Part shown: positions 7,108 through 14,958 of the stretch, one piece after another | How the letters are laid out: every line of letters begins with the position of its first letter | Position numbering within the stretch: position 1 is the first letter of the stretch | NCBI GenBank assembly: GCA_014802335.1 | Contig: JAAVCL010000030.1 | Span: forward strand, 1 to 42,448 | DNA length: 42,448 nucleotides | Direction of reading: 5' to 3' | DNA from: Bacteroides sp. | GTDB taxonomy: Bacteria > Bacteroidota > Bacteroidia > Bacteroidales > Muribaculaceae | The notes under the pieces: generated by a model | Told to the model about the DNA's origin: nothing | Seen by the model: only the letters and a program-made list of their open reading frames with translations | The model's database searches: none | Made by a program: the position numbers and the translations under genes

Positions 7108-8631
7108 ATGTTTAAAAATCATCCCAAGGGCCTTATCCCGGCCGCCTTGTCGAATATGGGCGAACGGTTTGGCTATTACATCATGAACGCCGTGCTCGTT
7201 CTTTTCTTATGCTCGAAGTTCGGGCTTAAGGAGGAAACGGCTTCTATCGTCTATTCCTGTTTCTATGCGGGAATTTACATCCTCGGTCTTGTGGGCGGTC
7301 TGATTGCCGATAAGACTCAGAATTATAAGTCTACCATCATCTGGGGTCTTATCGTAATGACTCTGGGCTATGTGGTATTGGCTTTCCCCATTTTCGCTAC
7401 GGCCGAGAACCAGGCGTGGCTTCTTACGCTGACTTGCTTCGCGCTCTTCATGATCGCTTTTGGCAACGGTCTTTTCAAGGGTAACCTTCAGGCCATTGTG
7501 GGTCAGCTTTACGACAACCCGCGTTATGCTTCGCAACGCGATGCGGGATTCCAGATTTTCTATGTGTTTATCAACATCGGGGGTGTGTTGGCTCCGTTTG
7601 TGGCGCCGATGCTGCGCAGCTGGTGGCTCGGTGAAAACGGGCTTGCTTATAATGCTTCGCTGCCCGCCCTCTGCCATGAATATCTGAGTGTCACCGACAA
7701 CATGAGCACTCAGAACCTCAACAACCTTTATGCTCTTATCACCGAGGTTGGAGGCGACGCGGCAGGCAATATCCAGGAGTTCTGTTCAACTTATCTGAAC
7801 GTGTTCAACACCGGTATCCACTATTCGTTTATCGCATCGGTGGCCGCCATGCTCATCTCTCTTTTCATCTTTATCGCCACCAAAAAGATGCTTCCCACCC
7901 CGGCAAAGAAAGCGGCCGAGGCTATCAAGGAATATTCTCAGAGCGAGAAAACGCGTATGGCTTCTGAAATCCGCCAGCGCATGTATGCCCTTTTCGCAGT
8001 GCTTGGCATCGCTATTTTCTTCTGGTTCTCTTTCCACCAGAACGGTACTTCTCTTTCGCTTTTCGCACGCGACTTCGTAAAGACCGATTCGGTTTCTCCT
8101 GAAATATGGCAGGCGCTCAATCCGTTCTACGTTATTATTCTAACGCCATTCGTAATGATGTTCTTCGGCTGGCTGAGCCGTCGCGGCAAGGAAATATCCA
8201 CTCCGCGCAAGATCGCCATCGGTATGGGTCTGGCCGGAATTGCCTATCTCTTCCTTGTGATCTTCTCTGCAATCAAGGGCTATCCTTCTGCCGACGAATT
8301 CAAGGCTCTTCCCGCTGCGGTTGCCGAAACGATGAAGACCGGCCCGTGGGTTCTGTTCGTGCTTTATTTCTTCCTTACGGTTGCCGAACTCTTTATCTCT
8401 CCGCTGGGTCTTTCGTTTGTATCGAAGGTAGCGCCCAAGCATCTTCAGGGTCTTTGCCAGGGCTTATGGCTCGGGGCAACTGCCGTGGGCAATCTCCTTC
8501 TTTGGATTGGTCCGCTTATCTATAACGCTTGCCCGATCTGGGTGGCATGGACTGTGTTCCTCAGCGTCTGCGCCGTTTCAATGGGTGTGATGTATGCCAT
8601 GGTTGGCTGGCTCGAAAGGGTCACCAAGTAA
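7108..8631 (+). CDS. POT family proton-dependent oligopeptide transporter
   Basis: This 507-residue inner-membrane protein belongs to the POT/PTR2 family, which imports di- and tripeptides with protons. The ATG at 7108 was chosen because MFKNHPKGLIPAALSNMGER is the typical start; frames opening at 7003 overlap sufE and lack family similarity. The first helix carries MGERFGYYIMNAV (the ExxERFxYY signature), and FYVFINIGGVLAPFV is the second PTR2 signature. About 12-14 hydrophobic helices are visible. A loop of roughly 70 residues between mid helices (about 174-245, with NLNNLYALITEVGGDAAGN) is longer than in enterobacterial DtpA and is seen in Bacteroidetes members. The gene ends at a strong bidirectional terminator. 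Confidence 0.93.
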   Translation: MFKNHPKGLIPAALSNMGERFGYYIMNAVLVLFLCSKFGLKEETASIVYSCFYAGIYILGLVGGLIADKTQNYKSTIIWGLIVMTLGYVVLAFPIFATAENQAWLLTLTCFALFMIAFGNGLFKGNLQAIVGQLYDNPRYASQRDAGFQIFYVFINIGGVLAPFVAPMLRSWWLGENGLAYNASLPALCHEYLSVTDNMSTQNLNNLYALITEVGGDAAGNIQEFCSTYLNVFNTGIHYSFIASVAAMLISLFIFIATKKMLPTPAKKAAEAIKEYSQSEKTRMASEIRQRMYALFAVLGIAIFFWFSFHQNGTSLSLFARDFVKTDSVSPEIWQALNPFYVIILTPFVMMFFGWLSRRGKEISTPRKIAIGMGLAGIAYLFLVIFSAIKGYPSADEFKALPAAVAETMKTGPWVLFVLYFFLTVAELFISPLGLSFVSKVAPKHLQGLCQGLWLGATAVGNLLLWIGPLIYNACPIWVAWTVFLSVCAVSMGVMYAMVGWLERVTK

Positions 8632-8680
8632 TGGACTCTCCGGTTAATGACTTTGCATAGAACTCCGGTTCAAGACTGAA

Positions 8681-8733
8681 ATAAATTCAGGCCGGCTCGT
8701 TGATGGACGGGCCGGCCTGAATTTATACTTTTT
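8681..8733. terminator. Strong bidirectional terminator between convergent genes
   Basis: A perfect 16-bp stem (ATAAATTCAGGCCGGC at 8681-8696 with its complement at 8711-8726) encloses a 14-base loop and is flanked by A- and T-rich runs. It separates the POT transporter from the convergent lipoprotein gene. Confidence 0.85.
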
Positions 8734-8809
8734 ATTATACTTTTTATCGAATCTAAGTTTATACTATTTATCGAATCCGCCTTGCTTTTTCCTACTGATT
8801 GCGGCGGTG

Positions 8810-9415
8810 CTACCGGGGCGACGGGAGGTCGCGCGAGGCGGTGATGCGCACCATTGCGCCTTCCAGTCCGGAGGCTGCGGCCTGAGTGCGCACATCCAGC
8901 CTTATGTATCCCCCTCCGAAATCGTAGACCGAGGTTTCAGCCCCTTCGGGACCGTGATATTCAAGTGAGTCAATAAGGTTGGCGGCATCAAGACCAAGAT
9001 TAGACACCAGATAGCTCTCGAGATCATCGGGCAGAAGGTCTCCGATGTCTTCGTTGCGTATCACGGCGACGGTTGGGGAAAGCACATCCACATCCCACAG
9101 GCCGGGATGCCCCTGCACGTTCGAATAGAGCGGCCTTCCGATTCCGTCGGTCAAGACCCCGTTAAAGTTATAATCGGTGGTGTCGAGTTTTTCGCCTACA
9201 CGAATGGCATCCACCAGACTCTTTACAGTCATGGCGATATCATTCTCGGCGTGGTATTCCTCTTCGGTCTCCACGGACTCCCCTTCCGTTTCTGAAGTTG
9301 AATTGCGCGCTGCATTGTTGCATCCGACATGTAAGATTGATGCAACGGCAATTATGGGCAGAAATTTCTTCTTACTACTCCAGAATCTTCGATTAACTTT
9401 ATTTAATGTTTCCAC
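8810..9415 (-). CDS. Hypothetical lipoprotein
   Basis: I do not recognise this family. From a GTG start at 9415 the product is 201 residues with a basic N-terminus (RRFWSSKKK), a hydrophobic stretch and a lipobox-like ILHVGC, so it is probably an envelope lipoprotein. A longer frame begins at a TTG at 9436, but a good -7 box (TAATTTTG, 9446-9439) places the transcription start near 9432, making that start unlikely. The mature part opens with a Ser/Thr/Glu-rich linker, then a compact acidic domain containing YNFNGVLTDGIGRPLYSN and a C-terminal SVYDFGGGYIRLDVRTQAA. No catalytic motif is visible. The gene is downstream of the walJ-like gene on the same strand, but with its own promoter. Confidence 0.7.
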   Translation of the reverse strand: METLNKVNRRFWSSKKKFLPIIAVASILHVGCNNAARNSTSETEGESVETEEEYHAENDIAMTVKSLVDAIRVGEKLDTTDYNFNGVLTDGIGRPLYSNVQGHPGLWDVDVLSPTVAVIRNEDIGDLLPDDLESYLVSNLGLDAANLIDSLEYHGPEGAETSVYDFGGGYIRLDVRTQAAASGLEGAMVRITASRDLPSPR

Positions 9416-9438
9416 ATCATTGTTAACAAAAATCAATG

Positions 9439-9446
9439 CAAAATTA
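9439..9446 (-). promoter_or_regulatory. Candidate -7 element for the lipoprotein gene
   Basis: TAATTTTG on the minus strand matches TAnnTTTG. It lies between the walJ-like stop (9505) and the GTG start at 9415. No clear -33 box is seen. Confidence 0.4.
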
Positions 9447-9504
9447 TCTAATAATTTTGAAACTGCCTAAGAAGTTAATCAAAAATTCATTTCTTCGCGT
9501 TTAT

Positions 9505-10491
9505 TTATCTGAATACAAACCAGCGGGTGGGGTCGAATCGGGGCAGTGCCATAAGCTGGACGTCGCGCTGCCGGTCGGACAATGTTTCTTCGGCATGGCC
9601 GATTGTGACTCCACGTTCACGCAGTGCTTCGCGCACTGTCTCCAGAGCTTTTGCCGGGGTGTTATTATCCTTACTGAGGTGGCAGAGAAAGATATATCTC
9701 AGCGAGGGATTTATTATTTCCTGCAGGAAACGGGCAGTGTCTTTATTGTCGAGGTGTCCGTTGGCGGCGCGGATACGTGCTTTCAAATATTCGGGGTAGC
9801 GCCCCAGGCGCAGCATGTCGGAATCGTAATTAGCTTCTATCACGAGATAATTCGCGCGACTCATGTAGTGGCGTGCCCGGTCGGAAATGCTGCCGATGTC
9901 GGTGGCGAGCACGAATTTGTGAGCTTCATATTCAATTGAGAATCCCATGTTGTCGGAACCGTCGTGAGGCACCTCGAAGGCGGTAATTTCCATTCCGGCA
10001 ACCTTGAATGGGATTTCTTTAAATATCGGGGTGTGATATTCCTTTATTCTTTTGGATATGCTGTGACGCCGCAGAAGGCCGTTCAGCACGCGTGGCGTGC
10101 AGAAAAGCGACATGTGACGGTTGTTGCGAAGCAGGTTGTAAGAGAATCTCACGTGGTCGCTATGATCATGGGTGAGAAGAAGGCCCCGCACTTTTTTCAT
10201 ATTCACACCATGCTTTTTGAGTGTTTCTTCTATCTCGTCGGCCCGGATGCCGGCGTCGATAATTATTCCTCCTTCTTGGTTGCCCACATAACAACTGTTT
10301 CCGCTTGATCCGGAGGCAAATGAAATGTAATGTAGATGATTTCGCGGTTCGGAGTCGAGTTCCGCGTCTTTTCTATCGATGCGGAGGTCGGACACGGGTG
10401 CTTCGTCTTTTTCCTTCCTGTTATCTTGCGAGCCTTTTTCATCCCACTCTTCGAAGGGGAGACATGGTTGATTAAAATAGATTTTTTTCAT
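9505..10491 (-). CDS. WalJ/YycJ-like metallo-beta-lactamase-fold hydrolase
   Basis: This 328-residue protein has a metallo-beta-lactamase fold from about residue 52 onward, with the metal motif THDHSDH (His108, His110, Asp112, His113) and later His and Asp ligands in FEVPHDGSDNMGF and VLATDIG. The start of the domain, YISFASGSSGNSCYVG, is characteristic of the YycJ/WalJ branch, which is usually annotated as an exonuclease-like or metal-dependent hydrolase linked to cell-wall regulation in Firmicutes. Its role in Bacteroidetes is not known to me. The first ~50 residues are a low-complexity charged extension absent from the core family. The methylase gene lies 11 bp upstream on the same strand, suggesting one transcript. 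Confidence 0.88.
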   Translation of the reverse strand: MKKIYFNQPCLPFEEWDEKGSQDNRKEKDEAPVSDLRIDRKDAELDSEPRNHLHYISFASGSSGNSCYVGNQEGGIIIDAGIRADEIEETLKKHGVNMKKVRGLLLTHDHSDHVRFSYNLLRNNRHMSLFCTPRVLNGLLRRHSISKRIKEYHTPIFKEIPFKVAGMEITAFEVPHDGSDNMGFSIEYEAHKFVLATDIGSISDRARHYMSRANYLVIEANYDSDMLRLGRYPEYLKARIRAANGHLDNKDTARFLQEIINPSLRYIFLCHLSKDNNTPAKALETVREALRERGVTIGHAEETLSDRQRDVQLMALPRFDPTRWFVFR

Positions 10492-10502
10492 TAACTTCTG
10501 AG

Positions 10503-11249
10503 TTATCTGCGCCCCGTGTTTTGCGTGTCGTTGCGATGGATTAGAAAAATGGCCGGGCGTTTGTCATAATCGGTCTTGCAGTTTTTCCAACGGGAGGCCG
10601 GCATGGTAATGATTGATTCTCGCGCCGGGTCTGAAATATTGACGGCCACGCACAGCAGGGTGTCGTCACGCAGGTGAGACGCAAGGAAGGAGACGAGGCG
10701 GTTGTTGCGGTATGGAGTCTCGATAAAAATCTGGGTCTGCCCCCGGCGGGCACAGATATTTTCCAGTTCTTTGAGCGCCCGTGCCTTTTCGTCATCTTTC
10801 ACAGGCAGATAGCCGTTGAAAGCGAATCCCTGGCCGTTGAAGCCCGAGGCCATCAACGACATCAGGATGCTTGAGGGCCCCACAAGCGGAACAACCTTGA
10901 GACCTTCGCGCTGGGCGATTGCAACCACATCGGCGCCGGGGTCGGCCACCGCCGGGCATCCGGCCTCGCTCATCACGCCCACCGACTCGCCGCGACGCAA
11001 CGGCTCGAGGAAACCGGATATTTCTGATTGGGGGGTATGCCCGTTGAGTTCGCTGAAGCTGCAGTCGTCTATCGGAAATGAGGAATCCCAATGACGCAGG
11101 CAACGCCGCGCGGTTCGCAGATTTTCAACTATAAAATGACGCAACCCCCTCACAATATGAAGATTCCCCGGCGGAATGGAAAATTCTGTTGCGTTTTCTC
11201 CGATTTCAACCGGTATAAGATATAATGCTGACGGGATCTGAGTATTCAT
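10503..11249 (-). CDS. RsmI-like tetrapyrrole-methylase-fold SAM methyltransferase
   Basis: This 248-residue protein, from the ATG at 11249 (MNTQIPSALYLIPVEIGE), belongs to the TP-methylase fold shared by RsmI and cobalamin-pathway methylases. The SAM/substrate-binding SEAGCPAVADPG and VPLVGPSSILMSLMASGF blocks are clear, as is FIETPYRNNRL near residue 190. It differs from canonical RsmI, which modifies 16S rRNA C1402, in its N-terminus, and matches the second, Bacteroidetes-specific paralogue of that family, so I leave the symbol empty. A longer frame up to 11378 adds 43 residues unlike the family. It is probably co-transcribed with the hydrolase gene 11 bp downstream. Confidence 0.85.
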   Translation of the reverse strand: MNTQIPSALYLIPVEIGENATEFSIPPGNLHIVRGLRHFIVENLRTARRCLRHWDSSFPIDDCSFSELNGHTPQSEISGFLEPLRRGESVGVMSEAGCPAVADPGADVVAIAQREGLKVVPLVGPSSILMSLMASGFNGQGFAFNGYLPVKDDEKARALKELENICARRGQTQIFIETPYRNNRLVSFLASHLRDDTLLCVAVNISDPARESIITMPASRWKNCKTDYDKRPAIFLIHRNDTQNTGRR

Positions 11250-11411
11250 AGTTTTATGTCGTCGCGTAGCCGGGCATCGCATCATTGACGCGTTGTAAGA
11301 CCCGCTTTTCAATTTATACGCAAATTTATCAAAAATTTTGCACTTTAGCAATGATTTTTCAAGAAACGGTAAAGACATCGGAGCGGATAAAATACATAGA
11401 CCGTGATGAAA

Positions 11412-11443
11412 ATTGCAGATTTGATTTCTTTTTTATACCTTTG
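11412..11443 (+). promoter_or_regulatory. Bacteroidetes-type promoter for the rRNA methyltransferase operon
   Basis: ATTG (11412-11415), then 20 bases, then TACCTTTG (11436-11443). It lies 68 bases before the ATG at 11511 in an otherwise gene-free gap between divergent genes. Confidence 0.6.
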
Positions 11444-11510
11444 AACTTAATGAACGCCCGGCTTCAAGCCAAACACAGGGGGCATTCAGGTGATATTTTA
11501 ACGGCTGCTT

Positions 11511-12758
11511 ATGTTGAAAGAAGATTTTCTAAATAGCATCAAGACTTTAGAGGAGATTGATACCGAAGCGTTTCTGACGGCAATGGGCCTTCCGGCAGAG
11601 GTGAGCATAAAAATGAATCGCCGCAAATGCACGGAGGCGGCCGTGACAGGATTCGACGGGCTTGAACCTGTGAAATGGTGTAAAAACGGCTATTATCTTC
11701 CGGAACGTCCGAAATTCACTCTCAATCCTCTTCTCCATGCGGGGGTGTTTTACGTTCAGGATGCTTCGTCGATGATTTACGAGACTGTCACCGGGTCTTT
11801 GATTTCACGGGGATTGCTGCCCGAGCGTCCGATGGTGCTTGATATGTGTGCAGCCCCCGGGGGAAAGACAACTTCGATTATTAATGCCGTTCCCGACGGG
11901 TCCACCGTCGTTGCGAATGAAGTTATGCCCAAACGGGTGCAGATTCTGGCCGAGAATCTGCAGAAGTGGGGCTATCCGGAAATAATGGTCACCAATATGC
12001 AGGCCAAGGGCTTCCGCTGTGTCAGCGCGAGCTTTGATCTGGTGGCGGTGGATGCACCCTGTTCGGGCGAGGGAATGATGCGCAAGGATGAGGATGCCTG
12101 CTCTCAATGGAGTCCCCGACTTGTGGCTCAATGTGCGGCACTGCAGCAGGAAATACTCAGAGAAGCTGTCGATGCACTCAGACCCGGCGGAGTATTGATA
12201 TATTCCACTTGCACTTTCAACACCACCGAGAATGAAACCAACGTGGAGTGGTTAGTGAAAGAATTGGGGCTAACGCCGGTTGACCCGGGAGTTGACCCGG
12301 CCTGGGGCATCGGCTCGCAGATCGGCTCGCAGATTCCTGCCCTGAGATTCATGCCTCACCTCACACGCGGAGAAGGTCTGTTTCTTGCCGTGCTGCAAAA
12401 GCCGGGTGAAGCGGTTCCGGTGCCGCATCATAAGACTCTCGCCTCACTGCAAAAGAACGGGAAGGTGATTTTAAACGGTATTCCTCAAACCGCATCAAAA
12501 GGCAAAATCGAGGTTCCGGCCTCTCAATGGGCATTATCCACCTCTTTCCCGGCCGACCGTTATCCGGCCTGCGAACTCGACAAGGAGACGGCCATTCGCT
12601 ACCTGAGCCACGAGGCGATAAGCCTTGATGCGAACGCACCCCGCGGGTTTGTTGTTGTAACATATAAAGGATTCCCACTTGGATTTGTAAAAAATATCGG
12701 CAATCGTGCCAATAATCTCTTTCCGGCCCAGTGGCGAATCAGAACCCAGTATAAATAA
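11511..12758 (+). CDS. RsmF/NOL1-NOP2-Sun family rRNA cytosine-C5 methyltransferase
   Basis: This 415-residue protein has a SAM-dependent methyltransferase core. The SAM loop is LDMCAAPGGKTTSI, followed by the two catalytic cysteines of m5C RNA methyltransferases: APCSGEGMMRK and YSTCTFNTTENE. The C-terminal region after about residue 300 (ISLDANAPRGFVVVTYKGFPLGFVKNIGNRANNLFP) matches the RsmF C-terminal RNA-binding domain, so 16S or 23S rRNA is the likely target. The length agrees with RsmF-like proteins of Bacteroidetes. It opens a compact plus-strand cluster: the HMA gene follows after 7 bp. Confidence 0.9.
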   Translation: MLKEDFLNSIKTLEEIDTEAFLTAMGLPAEVSIKMNRRKCTEAAVTGFDGLEPVKWCKNGYYLPERPKFTLNPLLHAGVFYVQDASSMIYETVTGSLISRGLLPERPMVLDMCAAPGGKTTSIINAVPDGSTVVANEVMPKRVQILAENLQKWGYPEIMVTNMQAKGFRCVSASFDLVAVDAPCSGEGMMRKDEDACSQWSPRLVAQCAALQQEILREAVDALRPGGVLIYSTCTFNTTENETNVEWLVKELGLTPVDPGVDPAWGIGSQIGSQIPALRFMPHLTRGEGLFLAVLQKPGEAVPVPHHKTLASLQKNGKVILNGIPQTASKGKIEVPASQWALSTSFPADRYPACELDKETAIRYLSHEAISLDANAPRGFVVVTYKGFPLGFVKNIGNRANNLFPAQWRIRTQYK

Positions 12759-12765
12759 TAAAGTT

Positions 12766-12990
12766 ATGAAATTTAAAACAGATGCCTCCTGCGGCCATTG
12801 CAAAGCCACAATTTTAAAAGCCATGCAGGCAAAATTCCCCAACGCCGAATGGAATCTTGATTTGGAACATGCAGATAAGATTCTTGAGGTGCATGGACTT
12901 CCTGAGAATGCTGAAAATGCAGCTATGGTAGAGAAAACACTCGAGGAAACCGGATTCAAGGGCACATGGCTGCCCGGCACCGGATATTGA
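12766..12990 (+). CDS. Small HMA (heavy-metal-associated) domain protein
   Basis: This is a 74-residue single HMA domain with the metal motif SCGHC (Cys9, Cys12), in the place of the usual MxCxxC, followed by the typical amphipathic helix and a closing EKTLEETGFKG. Such proteins bind Cu(I) or similar soft metals as chaperones, though this one stands apart from any metal pump. The ATG at 12766 is used; a longer frame from 12706 would overlap the upstream gene. The tcdA ATG follows two bases after its stop, so the genes are almost certainly co-translated. Confidence 0.85.
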   Translation: MKFKTDASCGHCKATILKAMQAKFPNAEWNLDLEHADKILEVHGLPENAENAAMVEKTLEETGFKGTWLPGTGY

Positions 12991-12992
12991 AT

Positions 12993-13718
12993 ATGGATTT
13001 ATACGACTGGAATTCACGCACCGAAGCATTGTTGGGCAGCGAAGGAATCAAGAGATTGCAGCGCGCCCGTGTCTTTATTGCCGGAGTGGGCGGAGTGGGC
13101 GGATATGCGGCTGAGATGCTGGCCCGCAGCGGAGTGGGTCATCTCACCCTCGCCGATGCCGACGTTGTCTCGACCAGCAATCTGAATCGTCAACTTATCG
13201 CCACAATCCCCAATCTCGGCAAGCCCAAAACCGATTTGTTCAAGCAACGTTTTGAAAGCATAAACCCGGAGCTTGAAACCATAACCGTCAACGAATTTCT
13301 AACCCCCGAAAACATACCGCAGTTTCTGGAGGCAGAGAAATATGATTTCGTGATTGACGCGATAGACACGGTGGCACCCAAAGTGACACTGATAACCCAC
13401 TGTCTGCTCAATCGGATTCCAATCATATCATCAATGGGAGCCGGGGGGCGCGTTGACCCGACACGCGTTGAATATGCCGACCTGTGGGAAACAAAAGAAG
13501 ACGGGCTGGCACGGGCAGTGAGACAACGGCTGAAAAAATCGGGAGTGCGTCGCCCGCTGCGCGTTGTGGCAAGTTCGGAAGCTCCACGATCTTCGGCAAT
13601 AATAAATCTCGACGAGCGCAACAAGCGGAGTTCATACGGAACTTTGGCAACGATTCCGGCACTGTTCGGCATCTATCTGGCCTCGTTCGTAATCAAAAGG
13701 CTAACAGAGCAAACATGA
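12993..13718 (+). CDS. tcdA: tRNA threonylcarbamoyladenosine dehydratase TcdA
   Basis: This 241-residue E1-like protein of the ThiF/MoeB superfamily cyclises t6A37 in tRNA to ct6A using ATP. The start MDLYDWNSRTEALLG fits the TcdA N-terminus better than the upstream in-frame ATG. The nucleotide loop GVGGVGG spans residues 31-37, and NLNRQ is the arginine-containing motif of adenylating E1 enzymes. VIDAIDTVAPK and SSMGAGGRVDPTRV are typical TcdA blocks. Zinc CxxC pairs are absent, as in TcdA and unlike ThiF/MoeB. Its stop overlaps the start of the downstream ATPase gene by 4 bp (ATGA). Confidence 0.92.
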   Translation: MDLYDWNSRTEALLGSEGIKRLQRARVFIAGVGGVGGYAAEMLARSGVGHLTLADADVVSTSNLNRQLIATIPNLGKPKTDLFKQRFESINPELETITVNEFLTPENIPQFLEAEKYDFVIDAIDTVAPKVTLITHCLLNRIPIISSMGAGGRVDPTRVEYADLWETKEDGLARAVRQRLKKSGVRRPLRVVASSEAPRSSAIINLDERNKRSSYGTLATIPALFGIYLASFVIKRLTEQT

Positions 13719-14392
13719 TAGAGATACGCAATATTTCCAAGTCTTTCGGTAATCTCAGTGTGCTGCATGAAGTTAATCTCACCATTGGCAACAATGAGAT
13801 AATCACCATTGTGGGGCCAAGCGGAGCGGGCAAGACAACGTTGCTTCAAATTGCCGGCACACTCGACAAGCCCGACAGCGGTGAAGTAATTTATAACGGC
13901 ACGCACGTTTTCGACCTGAAGGATCGAAAATTATCGGAATTCCGCAACCGCAATATCGGATTTGTATTTCAGTTTCACCGTCTTCTGCCCGAGTTCAGCG
14001 CTCAGGAAAATGTGGCGCTCCCGGCCATGATCGGCGGCAGATCGCGCAAGGAAGCCATGAAGCGTGCAGCCGAACTACTTGAGATGCTCGGAGTTGGCGA
14101 CCGGCTGAGGCATCGGCCCGCCGAAATGTCGGGCGGCGAACGTCAACGTGCGGCCATAGCGCGGGCGCTCATAAACGATCCGGAAATCATATTTGCCGAC
14201 GAACCCACCGGGAGTCTCGATTCATATAACCGCGATGAAATCCGTAACCTCATTGCCACTCTACGCAAAGATCTTGGCCAGACTTTTGTAATTGTAACCC
14301 ACGACCCGACGGTGTCGATGATAGCCGACCGCGTGGTGAATATGGCCGACGGAAGAATCATCGACGAGCGTTTGACCTCCCTGCCCGGCTAA
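13715..14392 (+). CDS. lolD: LolD-type ABC transporter ATP-binding protein
   Basis: This 225-residue ATPase subunit of the MacB/LolD family energises membrane extraction of lipoproteins or a related export task with FtsX-like permeases. The motifs are complete: Walker A GPSGAGKT (34-41), Q-loop FVFQFHRLLPEFSAQEN, signature MSGGERQR, Walker B IIFADEPTGSLD and H-loop VTHD. The LLPEF(S/T)AxENV stretch is the LolD-branch hallmark. No permease gene is adjacent, so LolC/E partners must be encoded elsewhere; that makes the Lol assignment likely but not certain. The ATG overlaps the tcdA stop. Confidence 0.82.
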   Translation: MIEIRNISKSFGNLSVLHEVNLTIGNNEIITIVGPSGAGKTTLLQIAGTLDKPDSGEVIYNGTHVFDLKDRKLSEFRNRNIGFVFQFHRLLPEFSAQENVALPAMIGGRSRKEAMKRAAELLEMLGVGDRLRHRPAEMSGGERQRAAIARALINDPEIIFADEPTGSLDSYNRDEIRNLIATLRKDLGQTFVIVTHDPTVSMIADRVVNMADGRIIDERLTSLPG

Positions 14393-14432
14393 ACACCCGA
14401 AACGGCTAAAAACATCAGCTAAAACATCGGGT

Positions 14433-14464
14433 ATTGCAAATTCAATTAATTTTCACTAACTTCG
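14433..14464 (+). promoter_or_regulatory. Promoter for the DUF3467-cysS unit
   Basis: ATTG (14433-14436), 20 bases, then TAACTTCG (14457-14464). Transcription would start near 14471, giving an unusually long leader of about 185 bases before the DUF3467 gene. Confidence 0.55.
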
Positions 14465-14533
14465 CAAATAATAAGTTTGTGTCTGAAATTATTTAATGCA
14501 TTGCCTCATAAATCATGAGGAGAACTTTAGAAT

Positions 14534-14611
14534 ATGGCTTCTGTTGCCATGGAACTCCATAACACCTTCAGCCAATCCAAAATTTCATCCACATACTTCA
14601 CAACTCAATAA
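14534..14611 (+). CDS. Possible 25-residue leader peptide upstream of DUF3467
   Basis: Inside the long leader, ATG at 14534 opens a 25-codon frame ending with TAA at 14609-14611, with GAGGAG (14517-14522) eleven bases upstream of the start. The product begins MASVAMELHNTF and is rich in Ser and Thr. A small stem (CCTCA/TGAGG, about 14504-14520) overlaps the putative ribosome site. There is no run of regulatory codons such as Cys. It could be a real small protein, a leader peptide, or chance. Confidence 0.25.
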   Translation: MASVAMELHNTFSQSKISSTYFTTQ

Positions 14612-14656
14612 GTGAAAAAATTCTAAAACATACTCAAAAATAACACTTGATAAAAA

Positions 14657-14944
14657 ATGGCAAATAACGAAAACCAAAATCAGAATCAACTTCAGATCCA
14701 ACTCCGTCCGGAACTCGCAGACGGCAAATATACCAACCTCGCAATGATCGGCCACAATCCGAGCGAATTTCTTATTGACTTTATTTTTGCAGCTCCCGGC
14801 ATGCCCCAGGCTCCGGTTGTAAGCCGCGTGATCATGAGCCCCGAAAATGCCAAGAAGCTCCTTTTCGCGCTCACAGACAATATTAAGAAATATGAAGCTC
14901 AGTTTGGTGAAATAGCACCTCGTGCCGGAAAAAGCGCCAACTGA
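14657..14944 (+). CDS. DUF3467 family protein
   Basis: This 95-residue protein belongs to DUF3467, a small conserved Bacteroidetes family of unknown function. It opens with a low-complexity Asn/Gln run, then contains the family blocks [34 protein letters not shown] and [19 protein letters not shown]. There is no signal peptide, so it is cytoplasmic. The domain resembles a small beta-sheet protein with a C-terminal helix (about 67-90). The cysS gene starts 14 bp downstream, so the two are almost surely one transcript; a link to tRNA charging is possible but unproved. Confidence 0.88.
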   Translation: MANNENQNQNQLQIQLRPELADGKYTNLAMIGHNPSEFLIDFIFAAPGMPQAPVVSRVIMSPENAKKLLFALTDNIKKYEAQFGEIAPRAGKSAN

Positions 14945-14958
14945 TCCATCAACCCGCG

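Noticed and set aside
9436..9939. 167-codon plus-strand frame opposite the WalJ-like gene
   Set aside because: It is the antisense shadow of a well-supported minus-strand gene with the HxHxDH motif.
13484..13714. 77-residue N-terminal extension of the LolD-type ATPase
   Set aside because: It reads tcdA in another frame; the ATG at 13715 overlapping the tcdA stop is the normal coupled start.
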